Position numbers and translations under genes: made by a program. Shown piece by piece: positions 49,201 through 63,110 of a stretch of 64,000 nt of DNA. Each line of letters opens with the position of its first letter. The stretch's first letter is position 1. The notes beneath the pieces are model-generated. The model saw only the letters and a program-made list of their open reading frames with translations, searched no databases and was not told the origin of the DNA. The DNA comes from Ancylostoma caninum. Lineage: Eukaryota > Nematoda > Chromadorea > Rhabditida > Ancylostomatidae. The DNA is taken from assembly GCA_037903475.1 (NCBI GenBank), contig JBAJFG010000052.1, forward strand, positions 372,001 through 436,000, written 5' to 3'.

Positions 49201-51920
49201 CATATGTTTTGATCTGAGCAAGATTTTATCCGAGACTCATCTTTGAATTCTAGTGAGAAATCAGGAATGGAAATGAGAAAACAAGCAAATAGAAGCTTAT
49301 TGCTCCGAATGTTGCTACTTAACCTTTTTTTGACGAAAGAAATGAGAAGACTGTGCAGGTTAATTTGAAAAATTTCGAAAACAAAGAAGATTTTGGGAAA
49401 TTCTATTTCATTGTAAATGAATCTCGACGCACTCAAGGCTCGAAGGAATTACGAGCTTCCCACGGAACCGTGAAGATTTTTGCCGTCACAAATCACAAAA
49501 CTAATTCTGCCTCAATGCCTCAATAAATGTAGCCTAACTTGCGAGTCCTACAATAATTGTATGTATTCTATGCAGCTGTAATTGAATTGTAGTTACATAG
49601 TTTCTGAACATCTATACAACATCAAGGAGAAAAAACGAAGGTAAAAGTAGGAAAAAATATAGGTTTTGAGTCAGTAAATGAGAAGGGTAAAGCACCATAA
49701 GTGTGTACAAATGGCTGACAAGGAAGCGAGAGAACGACTGCATTGAATTCCAGGCAATTTCCGTGATTTGGCAGAGAAAAAAGCTTGGAATCGAATTAGT
49801 GAAGCTCTGCTCCCTTCTAATCCAGACGAAACACCAAAGGAGGAATGATTCAGCAGAGAATGTAACGATAGTTTGGAATATAACAATGGATCACCGTCAA
49901 GCAACCATGGACACATCTTTATCCGAGAACATGAAATTCTGGACGCGATATACGTAATTGAGCTGAATAAATATTGTTATCCTAGACACATAGTCCTGGG
50001 ACATAAAAAAGAACTGAAAACAGAAGAGGCGAGAAGAACAATAGAAAAAGAAACTATTACGAGCACATGGTACATTTTGATGAAATGAAGTGAAAAATGG
50101 TATGAACGGAGGCACGTAAAGCTGCAAAGGGGCGCCTTTACCCAACTGAACGATATGAAACGCCTACAATGTTACAGAATGTTGTATTTATAGTGCTAAT
50201 TTTCGAAAAAAGAGAAAATTAGAGAAATCTTTGTAAGGACTATTCCTTTCCAGAAGATATGGAACCAGCCCATTTCAATACATTTAAAATCGCGAATTTT
50301 TTGCTACTAAAATAATTCACGAGCAGTTTTCGACGATCTTTGTCTCATGACCACTAGAACTAGGCACTGGAGTAGTTGGACCCTTACGACACTGCACGCG
50401 TTCTCTGGGGAAATTCACTTTATGGACGCGGAATACTTAAGTGTTCGGAATTGACTTAAGGTCCGTGCATTAGGCAAGTAACGCGAGTAAAACCGACCTT
50501 CTAATGAATACTCTCCCTCATTTAGCATCTTTTTTAAATCTATTCGTACAACCACTTCACCAAAAGTCTTTCATTTAATTAAAATTCATTCACACATTGA
50601 CTATTTATACGAAGGTTCAATTACCCAAGTAAAGTACTTGTGCAATCATAGTAAAAAAAAGCAACTACACGGCACACTGGCTCAATATGCAAGCCTTTGC
50701 ATGACTTTCACCTACAATTCGTTGTGCAAGAAAACAGCGAGGAAAATGAGGGAAAGGAGGGAAAAGATGAAATATAGCTGTGACACGCAAAACATTACTC
50801 ATCCAGGTGTGAGCATATGGCACGTGCATCTCATTCTACGAGCGAATAAATATTTTTCGCTTGCCCCTCCTCCTGTTTCTCCTCGGATGAGGTGTCAAGA
50901 GAGAATGAAAACAATGGTGTGGGAGCCGTTCTGTGGTGTCGCGGTGGAGGCCGGCCCTACTACTGCCCCTTGTAAAGGTGTCCTAGGTGTCCTGATGGGG
51001 AAGCCTCACTTGGGCAGGAAATAACGTTAGAAGGCATTTATTCTAAGGCATTAAAACATATGAGGATAGTGGTAGTTTCCCTTCTTCCTGAGGTGTTCGA
51101 TCACTGAGCCTTGTGGCTAGGATATATGATCCTTGAAGTATATGAACGTATATGGAAGAATGATTGTATGAATAACACAAAATTCGAGAGTACAAGGAGG
51201 CAATGGTTGGAAAAAATGGAGTGCATGGTATCCTTAATCCTTGTGTTCCAACAATGTGAAACTTGGAAGTGCTCTCAAAGGAAATTTGGGAGAGAAAAAT
51301 AAGCTTTGCGCAGGATCAGTAGAAATCGAATGCATCTAGGTCCAGGACGATTCTCACAACGTTACTGACGAGTCACATTTTACCATCTAGAAACTATTTA
51401 ATTAGCCCGCATCCCATGAGCATTTGCCCATTGCACAAAAAGAAGCATTGTTGCCAGGATGCAAACGTCTCTGGTTACTTACAATCAGTCAACCATGACG
51501 TTATACATATTGGTATGGTGGAACGAGTGGGACGAGGAGGTGCTTGAACTTTTGCGAAGTTTGGGCGACATTTTAAATGATGATGCGTTGGTGGAGGCAA
51601 AAAAAAAACAATCATACTGGAAAGTTCAACAAAATGTCGTGAAGGAAAAAATGGAATTTTCGAGAAGTTCAGATACTTACTGTGGAAACTAGGAATTCAA
51701 AGCGGGAAACGCGTATGTTAGGTCATTTTTTCAAAATAATGCTGTGATTAAATACTAGTAGCTAAAGGTTCTCGTTGAGGTCTTAGACGTTGATGTCCAC
51801 CACGTCCTTCTTATTCGTTGGCTTGAATGTTTCCCAGAGAGAAAAGGGAATTTTTTTAGGATTTATATAAGAGGATATGTTTATGAGAGCATATGAATGT
51901 GTATTAGACCTAAAACATGT
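46261..51920. other. About 5.7 kb without a recognised gene
   Basis: AT-rich. Open frames are short (longest about 128 codons, at 50638-51024) and have no family signature. A C-rich run (CCCCCCCCCCCC) is near 47980. Confidence 0.35.
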
Positions 51921-52160
51921 ATGGTCTATTAGCTCACAGAAGGCGCCCGATCCGACTTTGTCTGCAATTACGACTTTGCCCGCAGAATGCGTCTGGAAGG
52001 ATATTTTAGCGCATGGTAGTAGGGAAATATAAGAATGGAACGAATCACACCATATGCATATCAAAAAAGTGCAAAAAATAGATCAGTTAGCCGGAAAATG
52101 ATGAGGTCGTAGTTGCGGACAAAGTCGGATCGGGCGCCCTCTGTGGGCTAATAGACTATA
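51921..52160. repeat. Foldback element, 57-bp arms
   Basis: The arm at 51921-51977 (TCTATTAGCTCACAGA, GGCGCCCGATCCGACTTTGT) pairs with 52105-52160 (ACAAAGTCGGATCGGGCGCC, CTGTGGGCTAATAGA) at high identity. The centre, of about 127 bases, is AT-rich. MITE-like; target duplication not clear. Confidence 0.8.
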
Positions 52161-55100
52161 TGTATTCGTGTATGCATGAATTTAATAAGAAAGAATCGTC
52201 AGGAAGAGAGAGGTGTGGAGCGCTGTACACAAGAAGGAGCGGTGCGCATGCCGTGAATTAATTCAACCAGCCAATCGCAGAGTTCGGCAGCCGCCCAACG
52301 CTCCACACTAGGGTGCAGTTCTCGGTGAATTATACGGTAATGTCATGGTTAGTTGTCACTCTAAGAAATGAAGCTCAACATGTTGACTTTTCAGGGAAAA
52401 TCCACAAAATGGCTCTTTTCTGACGCTCAAGGATGTCAAAAATAAAAAAAAACTTTCTGTGCAGTTATTTGAGTTTAGTTTTCTCTCTGCTTAAGCTTTT
52501 GAAGAGCATGTATTATGCTTCACATAGGCACTGGAGTTCGCAAAACATCCTTCATCCGGGCATCGCACTATATTTGATGACATCGCACATTATTCACAGC
52601 ACCTGTCTGAGTGCTTCGCGGAACTACGCATGTCCTGAAAAGCGGCGCGACATCCCGGAACAAATGCAGCAGATGATCGAGTTTTTCGCACATCAGCAGT
52701 GGTATTACCCCGGGGAGAACGGATCGCATTTGTCATTTCACGTAAAATTGACGAGCTCAGCATCCGGAAGTAGCCGGATGTGCAAACTGATCTATGGGCC
52801 CTTGAATTTCTCGCTGAGCTGTCATTTTGAGGGTTTTAAGATAATGTGAGGTATTCGACAAGTTGCGCGACTTAGAGTTCAAGTAATGAGGAGATGTTGT
52901 TGGAAAGAATCCTACCTGTTTGGGAAAATAAGGAGCAGCTGTAGAAGCAGACCGTTCATGAATGTCCGTGGCCATAAATTGAAGAGATTGCTGATTGCGA
53001 GCGATCTGATTATCTTCTCACATGAGCGATTACCGACAAGTCTTCAAAAGTTTGTTTTCCAGCAATCTCACATCACCTTACCCGTCTAGACTCTCTCCCA
53101 TTCATGCGAAAGTTTATGAGAAGGGATCCTGTTATTCGATAAGAAAGTTCACAGACGTTGAATACAAATAAGTTACGTATTCGAAGCCTTCACCACCTGT
53201 TCTCTAAAGTAAGTGCGATTAATACAGCGATGTCAACTCTTACCAACATTCAGCTGGCCATTTCTGTCCTAGATCTCAGGGAAAATTTCTAAAACATCTG
53301 AGCAAAAGCTTTTTAAGTACATTTTTTTGCTAAAATCATTGCCATTGTGTGTAAGAAACGAGTGGGAAATGCTTAATTTTGGTCGATCAGTCGATCACCT
53401 TTTGAATTGCTTTAAAAATCAAAAATTGAAATCTATTCAGCAGTTCATATAGTCAGGTGCAACATGAATTAATCTTTCAGGGAGCTTTAAAAATTTTAGA
53501 TTATTTGTTCAATAACAAGAACATTGGAACCGTAGGAACCGTAGGAAACAGAGCTCATCCATAGTTTTAAACCGTACGAATGTCTGCTACTCAACAGACT
53601 ATGCAAAAATTTGGTTACATTACAGGTAGAAGTTGAGTATGATTTTGGTAGTTGACTTGAGAAACAGATGCACAACTTACAAAGACGTAAACTAACTTAA
53701 TTTAGGACCTTGAGACAGGCGTATGTAGGTGTAATAAATATTGCTCAACTCCAAATGCACAGTTACGGTGGAAACAATAAGTTAAATGGAAAGAAGCCAC
53801 TATATGTATAATGCCCGGGTGACGAGGGCAGGAAATTTATCGTGCAGCTGTGCTCTGTCGCTAGTTGTCCCACATATTCAGAATGGGATCACCGTAATGA
53901 CAAGAAATATACATAATAGAAGCAGTTGTCATGGCATTGAATCCAGATGGGTAGTTTTGTCGTCATTTATAACTTGGTAAAAGGAATAAACAAAATGTTG
54001 AATATGGTTTCACATGAAAAACTCAAAAAAATTCTACCTAGGAACACCTGCGGGAAAATTCACCTGGAAACATCAGTATCCTGTAGTTATGCAAAAAAAC
54101 TTGATAGTATCCTGCATTTGTGCGAAAAAACTTGACTACGGATTCAAAAAGTGAATGGAATATCAGAAAAGTGCAGAATCAAGTTTAAGGAAGTTCTGAT
54201 GCCTTAGGAAACCTTACGATTGGAGCGAAGGCATCAGAACTCAACAGTAATCCTGTGGTGAGCTTTAGCGGAAAAGGTGAAACCTTGTCAGAGAGCTTGT
54301 TGCACAGCTAATACTGGGCTAGGGTCGAGGTCTTAGAAGTAGAAGAAGAACGCTGACGTCTGCTGCGTTATTTCCAATTTCGCTGAAGAAACTGAGAAGA
54401 CATTGGGCCCAGCGAAGCCTTTCTAATCCCAACATCATCACATTTCATCACAATGCAATGCCTTATTGCAACTGCACTTTTTCCTCTGAATACGGTAATT
54501 TTTTAGAGTATTTTTTGAGCACGCACGTGCAAGAGTGTTCTCTCAAGCTTTCAACGATGGCTTTATGAGTTTCCCTGAGATTTTTTCTTACGAAAAAAAA
54601 AACAGCTGAAGGAGAAGGGCTTATTCGAATCAAGGCTACATACATAGGACAAGTGTCACTTTCATAAGTGTTTTCAGGGTGTTCAGCGTAGAATTGTGTT
54701 CCTGAGCTCACTGGGAACACGAATATTTTGCACATACATACGTAGATATGTGCATCTAACTAGCAGAGTGGTGCTATTGGACACTTTGAGCCTAATTTCA
54801 CGACGATAATAGTTGTCAAATACACATTAAAGTGTGAACTATACTCCAATGATTGCGAACAACCCCTTCAAAGAAAGGTAAAGAACTTTTCCGTGTACCA
54901 CCGCATTCTCGTGAAGGTGTTCAATGTCGAGAATACGAATTCAGAAATTGTGAACTGTGAGCCGTTGCCTGCAAACTGTTATGAAGTTGCCCGCACCCCT
55001 AGAAGCATAACCGGAAGAAACCAGGATAGCAAACCAACTTTCAGGCCCTACATTTCTTTAAATGACGTATTCTGCACCATATCCAATAACGTTGAACATC

Positions 55101-58100
55101 ATAGGTTCAATTGCTTAAAGTTTCATGAATGGCAGCCCAGGATTTGCCAGGTTATTGGAGAGGTATCTGACTCTTTCCCTTGAATTTATTCACCTTCGAA
55201 AATATTTGTTGAACCTGAACCTAGCTTAAATAGCTAGCCAACCAGCTACCCAGCAGGCCTGCTAAATTTTAACCAGGTTCAGATTTTCTTTTTCAAACCA
55301 ACTTTACAAGTTCTGATGTGAACGTATGAAGTTTCTTCCGTATGATTAAGCTCAATAAATCTCGAAAGCGGAACTTAGCCGTGTGAGGCTTGTAGAAATC
55401 CAGGGTCAGAGCGTCCCATCAGAAACGTAGAACAGTTTTATATTCACAAATCCAATAACCCTAATTCAAATAATCGCGCACCGAAATTTGAGATTTAATT
55501 CAGTTTACTTTTCAAGAACTTCACATGCCCTAAATCTATCCATTGCTGGAAAATAACAAATATTCAGTTTTTCACCCTGACAATTACAGAAACTTTTACC
55601 CATACCAGAGCTTTGAAACGGGAACATTAAAATCCTTTTCAAGTACAACTGCTGCCGATTTACATTCCTGAGAAGGGAAAGATCAAGAAATGTTCTCTTA
55701 TTAGAATTGGCACTTCCCCGTAGCGGGAAAATTTCTCAGAAACGTCATTTGCTCTATGATTCGAGTTCAAAAAACAGTAGAAACGGCAGGAGATGCATGC
55801 ATAATTGAGATTATCCGAGGTAAACGTGCTAACACTACTCAGAGTAGACCTACTAAAACCCCTCAATTTAGTCGTCAACAGGGCGTCAGCATGTTTACGC
55901 TGGAGAATCTCACTGACGCGTCCAGACCCTGAAATTGAAATATTTTATTGTAGCTACGCTTTCATATCCTTATTTGGACCGTTATAAAGTTCTCAGAGAA
56001 AATTTCTGGCTAACTAGTGAGCGGATAACCTGACATGGACAGTACTCTAATTACCTCTGCTGCGACTATATTTTAATTGAATAACTAGTTAATGAGTCCC
56101 TATCGCCAATCTACTGAGTGCCAAGCAAAAGCAAGGAATATAGAAAGTTGACGTCTTCCAGAAAGCAGCTGAAAATCTGTGATGGACGGTTAGGTTAAGG
56201 CGATTCTCAAGAGGACGCTGAGTTGTCAGCGTTCTGAAGGATCAATTAGGCAAAAGAGTGAAAAAATGTGGCTAACTAAAGAAGCCGTGAAATTTCGTTG
56301 ATGGCTCCTGAGAAGGAAACAGATAAGATTCAAGATTACCGTAGAGACCTCGGGGGAAATCTGATCCTACGCATTTCAGGGATGATTGTTTTGAGAAGGC
56401 AACGATAAAGGAGGATGTTGCGTGACAGAGGGCTGCCGCGCTTCATCCCCTAGAGTGGATGAGTGGATGACCCACGGTCGTTCGCTTTATGAGCAATCAT
56501 TCCCATACTTCGCCCCGGATCCAATAAGGAACTCACATGCAGACGACGCAAATCTTCTCCTATTTTTTTTGCAAGACAGGGGACCGGCAGCGAGCGGTGT
56601 GTGGATGGCAGCCGACGCGAAATGAGTGAAGCTGAGGTTTTACGTTGCAATGAAAACAAAATACGACTAACAAACACGGCCGGGCGTATTCGTTCCGGAT
56701 CCACTCAGACAAGATATCAAACGAATTTCCGCTTCGGGGTTTAATCTCAGTGAGTGCTTGCTGTGCGATTTCATCTCTCAAAAATGTGAATTTGGCGGCG
56801 GCTGGAGCAATTTGCTTGTTGGTCGCAATTTTGCGTAAATTCATGGTCAAGGATTAACAGAATAAGCACAGAATGAACATTGTTGTTTTTGCGCAAAAAT
56901 AAGCGTTCAACGAGCGATATGTCTTTGCAAAATGCTGAGGAAATGAGGTTTCAACTTATTATTATAGCTCGAGGCTGGATGAATTTTCCAGGAACTGAAG
57001 TTTGAAGTGGACTAGGCGAGGAAGAAGCAAAAATGCATAAATTCGTCCTCAGAAGAGAAAATGGAATGATTCCTACCGAGGCGAGAGGAAATCCTTTCAC
57101 ATCTTTATTAATCAGGAAGCGATGTTGCCAGTGGCGGTCACGGAATTATCCCCTGAGAAGCGGTCCAGAAAGTGGGCGGGGTCACTTTAGCCGAGGCATG
57201 AGGAAATAATGGTACACTCCCTAGGAAATATGCGGAGAATAACAACAAAAATAGTTTCAAAGGATTAAAAATATGTATATAAATACTTACATTATTGATA
57301 AAAAAATATTGGTCCTTTACTTTTTGCTATACTTCATCAATGGGACAGATGTCCGTGTATTACAGCCGGATTAGTCTTTTCAACAATTTCGGTCAGAAAA
57401 TTTCCTTCATCCTAGTTGTTTCTTTCAGAAAATTACACAAGGTGTGGATGAATCTGCAAATTCTTGACAGGATAGTTGGACATTTATGTCCCAACCATCT
57501 CTCGTTTTTCCCGATAAAAATCATATTTATAACTTTTTTTTGTCGAAGTTGTTACTAGTACCGAATGGGAAGCATATTATGAGAAGCACGCACGTACGCC
57601 TTGCGCACGCACTCCCCTACCTTCTGCAAGACTACTGCGCCTGCTGTAGCACGAATGCACTTAGTACAAATTGAGCTATTCTCGCGAAGACACAGCAAAA
57701 AACATGCATAATTGGAGAAATTTTCCAGAAAATTGCAAAGATTTTGCTTGTTTAGTGGCTTCTTTTAATTTATCCACTTGTACAAGAAAAGTAGTTGCTG
57801 ATGGCAAAGGATGAGTAAACAGATGGATGAAAGTCAGGAAAACGAAGAAAAAGAAGGTAGGAAAATGGAGGGGTTCAAAACCTGGAAGTCTTTCGAGTCA
57901 TTTCCAGAAAACTTAGGATATTTTCCAGGAAGCCTGTTCAACCCGTGAGACTTGGAGGACAAAAAATTAGTGAGACGGAGTTCAATGACTAATGACAAAC
58001 TTTCTCGAGTAGGAAGCAATTCCCTAACAGGCGCACTGGATTCTAAGGTCGAACCGTTCTGGAATCGGAGGAGCATTTATATGACTGACTATACCTATGG

Positions 58101-58645
58101 ACTACTTTATATACAAGTCAGCTGTCACATACTCATGTCAGCCTTTATGGTACCATTAAAGATGTGGTATTTGGCATAAACACTGCTCCTTGGCAAATTT
58201 ATCATCCTTAAGGGCTACTGGTGGACCAATAAGCTCAAAATCCGGATATGCGTCGTTAAAGCCTATTGCTTAGAACAGCGGAATAAGTCAAGATGTATAA
58301 TAAATCATGCATGAATAGCTGTCTACAGAGTTATAGTTCTTTTTACTTGCTTACACTCATTTCAAGTCATTCCGTCATGCATTATACAAAGATACATATA
58401 TGTATGCAGTTAAGACTAAGAACTGCACACGATGGATCACAACATCAAAAGTCGTCGATACAGTTAATCATTATGGAATTTTTGAATGTCAGAGGTTGTA
58501 AATGACTGATCAAGTGAATGATCCTGAAAATCATCAGCGAAACGTTGAGATTCAGCAGAGCCATCAAATTAGGTAATGCTGGTTGGAATGCATAAACAAT
58601 ACAGAATTCTAGCAAGCGACTCTACATCGGATCGGTTGGAGGCCT
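52161..58645. other. About 6.5 kb without a recognised gene
   Basis: AT-rich with a GC-richer patch at 56420-56700. The longest plausible frame is 52433-52849 (plus, 138 codons), containing RRDIPEQMQQMIEFFAHQQW and a small hairpin CATCCGG/CCGGATG. There is no homology I know and no splice context, so it is not called as a gene. Confidence 0.35.
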
Positions 58646-58649
58646 CGAA

Positions 58650-59115
58650 GGCACCGTCCCACTTCAGAATCCCTTTTTAGGTTTTCATATGAGAAGATTC
58701 TCTAGTAGCTCCCGATTCATTCGTGATTTTATGAAAGCTGCGGAAAAAAAACCCATATCCAAGCCCCAAATTTTGAGGAGCTTGTTGGCGGAGACAAAGT
58801 AAGGCAACGGGATTTTCACACGGTGCACTTCCTTGGTAGCTAAACATGGAGCGCACTTCTTATCCTGCTAGGACGTGGATGATGAGGAATTATCACGAGA
58901 AGTACGCAATTCTCAGGAAGGTGCGCTTCCGGGAGGAAATAATTCATATACGTACCTCGGCCTCGCGTACGGGCCCGCCCGCTCTTCGACTCCGCCTACA
59001 ATGACCTCCACGAATTGAGGCTCAAAAATGGGGTTTTCAGGAACTTTCCACGAAATCACGTCTACTCGTTATGATCAGGAGCTTCTCAGGATAATTCTCA
59101 TCTGAGAACCTCAAA
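58650..59115. repeat. Dispersed repeat family B, copy 2
   Basis: Diverged relative of 45810-46260. It begins GGCACCGTCCCACTTCAGAA and keeps the same motif order (GAGGAATTATCACGAGAAGT, CTCAGGAAGGTGCGC, ATGATCAGGAGCTTCTC). Confidence 0.55.
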
Positions 59116-61543
59116 AAAAAAGATTTTGAGATGGGATTGTTCTTGTAATGGAATTTACTGCAAGAATTTTACAATCACAGAACATATTTTTTTTTGCTTA
59201 GGAACTAGCTAAATTAAATAGATTTGTAGTCAATCATCTGGCACCTTTGAGAACAGGAGCATGCATATGTGAAGCCGCGTACGCTATGTTAAAGAAAGAA
59301 CATGGATATTGGGCCTTCCGAAGCTGAACCCCTCACCAAACCGAGCCTAGGTGGCACTAAAGTGGCGCACTCCCGCCTTAAATATTAGGGATCTTTAAAA
59401 AAATCAATCACGAGAGGAAGGCCCACTCATAAGTTCATATGCTCTAATTGTCAAGCATTGTGAGGTGGAAAAAGTCCTGGACACTGCGTCATGGTGTTTT
59501 TCTGGAAACGCACTTAGCCGCAAAAAAATCCACAAAGAATTCTTTTATTGGGACTAGTTAGAGAGCACTTCTTGGACTAATAGAGCAGGAATAGGCAATA
59601 CCATTGACTAAAAATTGGCCATGAGTCTAAAGTTCAAGAATTATTAAGTTATTATTCAAAAATTAAATCGTTGAAGTCACGTAAATGCGCCTTCGTCACT
59701 CAGTCAGATGTATCTTATCCAGTTGCCATTTTCCTATTGTTAACTTATTTCCGGGCCTCCCGTGTAAATAGTCTGGATGCCTCTCAAACAGAACAGAAAA
59801 AATTCGTGTAATTTCTCAGGCATTCATCAAAACGCCGCTAGTTTCACGACTCGCCAGGAGTGAAAAAAACATCTCTTGAGCAGTTTTTAAGGGTAAATTC
59901 CTCAACACGTTGCAAAAAGGGAGGATTTCGCATGCACTAACTCCCGTGCTCAACCGTTTGAGCATGCAGTTCCACTTGGTGGTGACCTCTGCTTCACACA
60001 AAATGCTAGTTTCTTTGAAGTTTATCGTTCTTTCAGTGCCGTTAGGAATACCTAGATAAGAATTATGGGAAAGATTTGCTTTGATCCAAGGATATGAATC
60101 CCGGCTATATGAGCATCATTCTGGTGCTTAAATGATATGAGCCTCATAAATCCTGGAGAATTATGCTCTTATGAGGAGAAATTAGAGCTCACTGAGAACA
60201 GGAGCTGACCGTTCAAAAACGCTAATTCCAGAGGTTAGTTCGTTGTAGTTTCTGACAGTTTCTGCTGATTGATCCAGAACTTTCCAAAAAAGCAGAAGAA
60301 GTGAGCAGGTTGATAGATAATTGGGGAGGATTATTGGAGGTGAAAACTGAAGCTGAATTTCCATTTGTCCACTATGATCAAATCTGGCCTCTGGGATTCT
60401 CACTTCCGAGAAATATTGTACAAACTTTGTTTCAACCAGCAGAGGACGCGGGTGAAAGCATGGAGAGCGTTTCTGAGAATAATGAACTGCGTTAATTTGA
60501 AAATTACTTTGGAAAACAAATAAAAATTTGTTCCAAAGACCCCACTTTTTCCAACCACCCCTCCCCCCCCCTGGCATTCCAGCTCCGCGCCCGCCAGTGG
60601 TCTCAATCTGGATCAACCTAGATCCGGACAAAATTCAGTAACTCTAATTCAATTTAGTTGAGTAACTAGCTTAAATTACTTTTTGTTAGGATTTTTGGGC
60701 AGAATAAATCATGGAAGTCCAACTTTGCTACATACATATGTTGGACAAGCCAGTGTCTAATCTCTGGAAACTCATCCATTTACCCTACAATTTACGGATA
60801 AAGAATTGCAGAAAGACGACATCATTCGTTGCTGAGAGATCTTCCTGGAGACGAGTAAAATATTGCGCTATTAGCGAAAAGTTTAGGAAAACAACAAACG
60901 TGTGAGACGTCAGTTGGTGGCGGTTCGTCGGGCGCATCTATCATCATCCAGCACGAGATCAGTGCCGGACATTTGTTTCCTGGCGTGGCGCTATCTTGAC
61001 AATGAGTGACAAGCTGCGAGAGATTACCGGGCCCCAATAGACTTCCTCTCCGCAAAATACTCCTATTTATGCAAAAATGTGGCGTAATGTGATGCCGACG
61101 TAGTGCTATTAACGTGGTTTCCAATTTAAATGATGGGTGAATTTTATTAAAAAGGGCAGTCACTTGATGAAGTGCAGCTACTATGAGACCTGCAATGCAT
61201 ATAGGGTAAAATGAGGTTATCATAGGCAATTTTAGTTGTATAGAGGAGCGCACGTGACTACTGCCATTGGAGAAGAAATTGAGTTTCAATAAAAATGCCG
61301 TTTACATCTCTGCAAAAACCTCACGTGGCTATGTTACCCCTGGTCCCAATTTCCAAACCTATTTATTGACCATTTCAAACAAATTCCGCTAAGTAATTAT
61401 GCCACCAGCAACCAATCTTTTAAAAAAAGAATATAATACAAAGCAAGCAATTCTTGGGTATTCATTGGGTAGGAGTAGGAAAAAAAATTGGAGAGAAATC
61501 GTGGGTTTCAAGTAGTCCTTCTGTGATAGTTCCCTTGAAGTGT

Positions 61544-61587
61544 TTTCTGCTGCGGTTCTTCCGTGTGCCGAAGGACCGCAGCAGAAA
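61544..61587. repeat. Strong 18-bp-stem hairpin
   Basis: TTTCTGCTGCGGTTCTTC and GAAGGACCGCAGCAGAAA are reverse complements with one mismatch around an eight-base loop. Could be a short foldback or a transcribed hairpin; nothing around it decides. Confidence 0.6.
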
Positions 61588-62869
61588 GTCCGGAGAACCG
61601 CAGCTCCAACACCGCTAATCCGAAGAAGATGTGCCAGTATAGAACAAATCCATGAACCAGAAGAATGTAAATCTGGAATGGCCTCAGATGTTAAAATACT
61701 AGGGGGATTTCTGCACGAGACGCTCAAAAAATGGTGTGAACACCGGAAAGGAAGTAGAGAATCACTTCGTCAGAATTAGTTAACCCTCTATGTGCATACA
61801 TGCAATCTTCTTGAAAATATTAGATTAGAAACATCTTCTGCTGTTTTAACTCTCCTTGGGATTTACTGCTGTGTGTAGTGATCTCTACACTGTTGAAATT
61901 CTGGATGCTTCGCTTATAAGAGAAGTACAGTGTGAATGTATTAACTGAGTGAAAAGTATAAGTGGTGGGAGGGAACAGTGAATGGACTGAAATTAAATAA
62001 AGTAATTAAACCAAGATCGAATCATAAGTTTTCTCACTACGAATTGAAATTGCGTCAGGTATAAAACACATTGCGAATAAGCATGAAAAAGTGTAAATGA
62101 AATTTTCGCGCGCTCCCTTTATTGAATTATCTCAGCTGTGTTGGTCTCATGAGATTTCTCATCCATCAGAATAAGGAATGAAGTGAAGCAAAAAAGGCTC
62201 AGCCCTTTCTGCTGTTTCTCTTCCCCAAATTAAAAGTTTCGTTTCGTCCTACATATAACAGCGTAGATTACTCTAAAACTCGCTATAGATTCCTAAGCTC
62301 GAAGATTTTGTTTGGTCACGCGGATTATACCAGAGTCCAGCGCGGCACTACCTATTCCGGTAACCACAGAACAAATGCCTGGCAAAGAAGGAAAAAATGT
62401 AGAGGATCAGTCTTTCCCCACATCATTCCTTTTGAATATGAACAAAGCAGTAGTGATGGTTCAATTTCTTTCAACAGGGGATTATGTGCCCTCTTCGAGA
62501 GCGACAGGAGCTTATAGAGCTTATACCAGCGCGTACTAAATAATTTCCACTTGCTTCGTTTTGAGCGGAATGTTTCCCTGTGGACTTTGAGCGTTGTGAA
62601 AATCCATCATACTTTTTTTACCAGTGTACAGCATAGAAATTTTAACTATGTGAACCGTGGTAGCTCCACCGGTGACGCCTAGATGTCCTGCCGTGTCGCA
62701 CAAGTTGTTCGTTTCGATCCTTCCTCGGCTGCAGTGCACTAACAATTTACCATTACGTAAAGTTATTCCTTTTGGCCCTCTTAAAGTAGCAAAATTGCTT
62801 ACATTCGTAAATTTTCATGATGTTGTCCCGCTCAGCGGCAAATCTCCACAAATGCATTTTTTAGATGGA

Positions 62870-63110
62870 AAAATTTGAGCAGATTCCGCGTATTTTGCAT
62901 GCATTTGTTCTGGAGATGAATTTCCCAAAGAAATACACCCAAAATAAGCGGAATAAGAATAATAAAATAGGCGAAATCTGCTCGAATTTGCCAATTTTTG
63001 TCGATTCGAGTAGAATCCGCTGAAATTCACAGGTAAAATGAGCGAAATCTGCTCGAATCTGGACTTCGTGTAAATTCGAGCAGATTTGGTGTATTTTTCG
63101 CTTATTTTTC
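62870..63110. repeat. Clustered CTGCTCGAAT-type motifs in both orientations
   Basis: GAGCAGATT or AATCTGCTCGAA-like motifs recur at about 62876, 62969, 63048 and 63078 on alternating strands, often beside GCGAAA or TTTTCGC. Looks like a small degenerate inverted/tandem repeat cluster. Confidence 0.5.

Noticed and set aside
50614..50630. SL1-like string (GGTTCAATTACCCAAGT), suggesting a spliced-leader RNA gene
   Set aside because: It lacks the TTGAG end and the following donor, differs at one base, and no Sm site or partner copy is visible; chance is more likely.
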